Source: Nothophaeocryptopus gaeumannii (lineage: Eukaryota > Ascomycota > Dothideomycetes > Mycosphaerellales > Mycosphaerellaceae). Taken from it: 64,000 nt of DNA. The notes under the pieces are model-generated. The model had not been told where the DNA came from. It searched no databases and saw nothing but the letters and a program-made list of their open reading frames with translations. A program made the position numbers and the translations under genes. Positions 63,810 through 64,000 of the stretch are shown one piece after another. The DNA lies in the NCBI GenBank assembly GCA_031771865.1, contig JASISA010000042.1:861501-925500 (forward strand). Direction: 5' to 3'. Within the stretch, counting starts at the first letter, position 1, and every line of letters begins with the position of its first letter.

Positions 63810-64000
63810 ACCATTCTACGGCTTCCTCACGATTTCACGGCGAAACGGTCCTGGACAACAGCACACGGCGGCATTAGTAGTTCCGCGATTGCTTCATGGC
63901 ACCAATCCAATTTCGTACAATGTTTGATCAGACAATGCTAATGCCGTCAATTGTCGGCAGGTGCTGCGGGCTTTACAGTCGCACCTTCCTCATTCATACA
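63810..64000. other. 3' flank of the LYAR-type gene to window edge
   Basis: 190 bp downstream of the stop; nothing further seen. Confidence 0.4.

Noticed and set aside
1..64000. CRISPR array, rRNA operon or complete transposable element
   Set aside because: No regularly spaced repeats, no rRNA-like sequence, and no reverse transcriptase, integrase or transposase motif in any frame. The organism is a eukaryote, so a CRISPR array is not expected.

Overview
The window is nuclear DNA of a filamentous ascomycete (Pezizomycotina), most likely a Dothideomycete. Evidence for the group: short 48-121 bp introns with GT..AG ends and CTGAC/CTAAC branch sites, dense genes on both strands, and typical filamentous-fungal families (velvet regulator, DUF6594, fungal transcription-factor-like proteins, GPI-anchored GMC oxidoreductase). 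I place the class by general resemblance, not by a search. I resolved 26 protein-coding genes or gene remnants, 17 of them with introns. I found no rRNA or CRISPR array, no tRNA that folds convincingly, and no intact transposon.

Layout. 0-5.3 kb: the 3' end of a conserved fungal gene, an alpha/beta hydrolase, and a five-exon gene for a small ten-cysteine secreted protein. 7-14 kb: homocitrate synthase (lysine pathway), a GMC oxidoreductase, and a DUF6594 membrane-protein gene broken by a frameshift. 13.7-17 kb: autophagy gene ATG5 divergent from the ER-insertase subunit EMC2, then a J-domain protein. 17-20.8 kb is gene-poor. 20.9-26.6 kb: velvet regulator velB, a convergent unknown nuclear-like protein, and AP-3 delta adaptin. 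26.9-35 kb: a short-chain dehydrogenase lacking an internal catalytic segment, a GH31 glycosidase, histidinol phosphatase, and a Chk2/Rad53-type checkpoint kinase. 35.5-43.7 kb: an MFS transporter, a hotdog thioesterase, a GPI-anchored GMC oxidoreductase and a membrane-anchored GH3 beta-glucosidase. 44.3-48.9 kb: a Csc1/TMEM63-type channel and ornithine decarboxylase. 50.5-53.8 kb: a secreted GH17 glucanase carrying a But2-type C-terminal domain, and diphthamide-pathway DPH4. 53.8-64 kb is gene-poor, with a transcription-factor-like gene, an unknown two-exon membrane protein, and a LYAR-type zinc-finger protein.

How the genes relate. Most are independent housekeeping genes (amino acids, polyamines, autophagy, vesicle traffic, checkpoint, diphthamide). 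The most coherent neighbourhood is 35.5-43.7 kb: a cell-surface beta-glucosidase next to a cell-surface flavin oxidase, with a transporter and a thioesterase close by. I saw no polyketide synthase, NRPS or terpene synthase, so this is not a standard secondary-metabolite cluster. The most unusual observations are the SDR with its missing catalytic helix, the frameshifted DUF6594 gene, the cysteine-rich secreted protein whose last intron can be read through, the GH17-But2 fusion, the surface GH3/GMC pair, and two unrecognised but well-formed genes (22385-23132 and 59563-60138).
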